From: Accumulibacter sp.
Lineage (GTDB): Bacteria; Pseudomonadota; Gammaproteobacteria; Burkholderiales; Rhodocyclaceae
DNA length: 14,523 nt
Reading direction: 5' to 3'
Assembly (NCBI GenBank): GCA_031264825.1
Contig: JAISDL010000198.1
Location: forward strand, 1-14,523
Positions within the stretch are counted from its first letter, which is position 1. The number at the start of each line of letters is the position of its first letter. Below the pieces are notes generated by a model that saw only the letters and a list, made by a program, of their open reading frames with translations, was not told the DNA's origin and searched no databases. Made by a program: the position numbers and the translations under genes. Positions 13,111-14,523 of the stretch are shown here, piece by piece.

Positions 13111-14408
13111 TCGCCGTACGGCGTTTTTCGAGCCGCGATGCGGACTTCGAATCGCGGCTCGCCGCGCTCTTGGCTTTCGAGAACGCGCAGGACGAGACGA
13201 TCGACCGTACCGTCGCCGCGATACTCTCCGACGTGAAAGCGCGCGGCGACGCCGCGCTTCTCGAATACACGCGCCGTTTCGACCGGCTCGACGTTTCAAG
13301 GATCGAAGAAGTCGAACTCTCGCGCGAAGCGCGGCAAGCGGCGCTGGAAAGCCTGCCCGCGGAGCAGCGCGACGCGCTCGAAAACGCCGCGCGGCGCATT
13401 CGGAGCTTTCACGAACGCCAGCTTCTCCAAGGATGGACTTTCGAAGACGCCGAGGGGATGACGCTCGGCCAGAAGGTGACGCCGCTCGACCGCGTCGGTC
13501 TTTACGTCCCCGGCGGCAAGGCCGCGTACCCGTCGTCGGTGCTGATGAACGCGATTCCGGCCAAGGTCGCGGGCGTCGGCGAACTCGTCATGGTCGTCCC
13601 GACGCCGGGTGGCGAGCGCAGCCCGCTCGTGCTCGCGGCGGCTGCCCTGACCGGCGTCGACCGCGTGCTGACGGTCGGCGGCGCGCAAGCGATCGGCGCG
13701 CTGGCGTACGGGACGCAAACGCTCCCGAAGGTCGACAAGATCGTCGGCCCCGGAAACGCCTACGTCGCGGCGGCGAAGCGTCGCGTTTTCGGCGCCGTCG
13801 GGATCGACATGGTCGCGGGGCCTTCGGAAATCCTCATCGTTTGCGACGGCAAGACCGACCCGGACTGGGTCGTGATGGACCTCTTTTCGCAGGCCGAGCA
13901 CGACGAACTCGCACAGTCGATTCTGCTGTGTCCCGACGGCGCGTACATCGACCGGATTCTTGCGTCCTTCGAGAAGCTTCTGCCCGAAATGCCGCGAAAC
14001 AAAATAATCCGCGCCGCGTTGGAAAACCGGGGCGCGCTGATCGAAGTCGCCGACCTCACCGAGGCCTGCGCGATCGCGAACCGCGTCGCGCCCGAGCATC
14101 TGGAATTGTCGGTCGAAGACGCCGACGCGTGGGTCGGCAAGATACGGAACGCCGGCGCGATCTTCATCGGGGTGCATTCTTGCGAGGCGCTTGGCGATTA
14201 TTGCGCGGGGCCGAATCACGTGCTGCCGACCTCTGGAACCGCGCGCTTCTCGTCTCCGCTGGGGGTTTACGACTTCCAGAAACGAAGCAGCGTGATCCGC
14301 GCGAGCGCGCGCGCGTCGAAAATTCTGGCGCCGACCGCCTCGACGCTCGCGCGCGGCGAGGGCCTCATCGCGCACGCGCGATCGGCGGAACTGAGGACAG
14401 ATCAGTAG
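13107..14408 (+). CDS. hisD: HisD, histidinol dehydrogenase
   Basis: HisD is the zinc-dependent, NAD-linked enzyme that oxidises L-histidinol to L-histidine in the last two steps of the pathway. The length of 433 residues is typical. Expected metal ligands and catalytic residues are visible: Gln-262 and His-265 in FSQAEHDE, Glu-330 and His-331 in RVAPEHLEL, Asp-364 in GDYCAGPNHVLPT, and His-423 in GLIAHARSAELR. NAD-binding region motifs VGLYVPGGKAAYPSSVLMNAIPA and GGAQAIGALAYGT are intact. The ATG overlaps the hisG stop (ATGA), with AAGGAGG at 13096-13102 four bases before it. It ends in tandem TAG stops. The next his gene, commonly hisC, does not begin within the remaining 115 bases. Confidence 0.97.
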   Translation: MIAVRRFSSRDADFESRLAALLAFENAQDETIDRTVAAILSDVKARGDAALLEYTRRFDRLDVSRIEEVELSREARQAALESLPAEQRDALENAARRIRSFHERQLLQGWTFEDAEGMTLGQKVTPLDRVGLYVPGGKAAYPSSVLMNAIPAKVAGVGELVMVVPTPGGERSPLVLAAAALTGVDRVLTVGGAQAIGALAYGTQTLPKVDKIVGPGNAYVAAAKRRVFGAVGIDMVAGPSEILIVCDGKTDPDWVVMDLFSQAEHDELAQSILLCPDGAYIDRILASFEKLLPEMPRNKIIRAALENRGALIEVADLTEACAIANRVAPEHLELSVEDADAWVGKIRNAGAIFIGVHSCEALGDYCAGPNHVLPTSGTARFSSPLGVYDFQKRSSVIRASARASKILAPTASTLARGEGLIAHARSAELRTDQ

Positions 14409-14432
14409 TAGCCAGTCAAGTCGAATCAGCGT

Positions 14433-14480
14433 GATAGACAGAGGGACAGACAGAGGGACAGACAGAAGGATAGAGCCGAG
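14433..14480. repeat. 12-bp tandem repeat downstream of hisD
   Basis: Units at 14433-14444, 14445-14456 and 14457-14468 read GA(T/C)AGACAGA(G/A)G and differ from one another at single positions. A fourth, degenerate unit follows at 14469-14480. The repeat lies 24 bases after the hisD stop. The remainder of 14409-14523 shows no gene or convincing terminator. Confidence 0.8.
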
Positions 14481-14523
14481 CGAGTTTTCGTCGAGCCTTT
14501 TGAGTGGTAAAACGCCAATGAAC

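Noticed and set aside
1..14523. CRISPR arrays, tRNA or rRNA genes, insertion sequences
   Set aside because: No regularly spaced repeats other than the 12-bp tandem units, no cloverleaf or rRNA motifs, and no transposase-like protein were seen on either strand.

Overview
The window looks like the chromosome of a betaproteobacterium. It is GC-rich and densely coding, and the run mlaF-mlaE-mlaD-mlaA-mlaC-mlaB, ABC exporter pair, ibaG, murA, hisG, hisD is the arrangement I know from Burkholderiales, Rhodocyclales and Nitrosomonadales. The taxon is inferred from gene order and protein motifs only; no rRNA or other marker is present to settle it.

Region 1 (1-3720, + strand) is a membrane-stress cluster: the 3' end of an unrecognised helical protein, a PspA/IM30-family protein, a YqiJ-type NfeD/OB-fold membrane protein and a large YqiK-type flotillin. 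It ends in a GC-rich hairpin that may be a terminator.

Region 2 (about 3800-10973, + strand) is an envelope-lipid and cell-wall operon. A consensus -10 box precedes a GTG-started mlaF. The complete Mla phospholipid-transport system follows: ATPase MlaF, permease MlaE, MCE protein MlaD, outer-membrane lipoprotein MlaA, periplasmic carrier MlaC and STAS protein MlaB. A YadG/YadH-like ABC-2 transporter pair comes next, then IbaG and MurA. Most genes overlap or nearly touch. The exceptions are the gaps on either side of mlaA, which carry hairpins and copies of a shared 13-bp sequence.

Region 3 (about 10974-12453) interrupts the usual murA-hisG adjacency. A small outer-membrane beta-barrel gene on the - strand lies head-to-head with an XRE-type regulator gene on the + strand. 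Their AT-rich intergenic space holds two dyads that look like operators, a candidate promoter for the barrel gene, and a terminator-like hairpin in the predicted barrel-gene leader. This is the most distinctive part of the window.

Region 4 (12454-14523, + strand) starts histidine biosynthesis with short-form hisG and hisD overlapping by 4 nt. After hisD there is a 12-bp tandem repeat and no gene before the window ends. No tRNA, rRNA, CRISPR array, insertion sequence or phage gene was recognised. No stretch of more than 300 bases lacks a gene.
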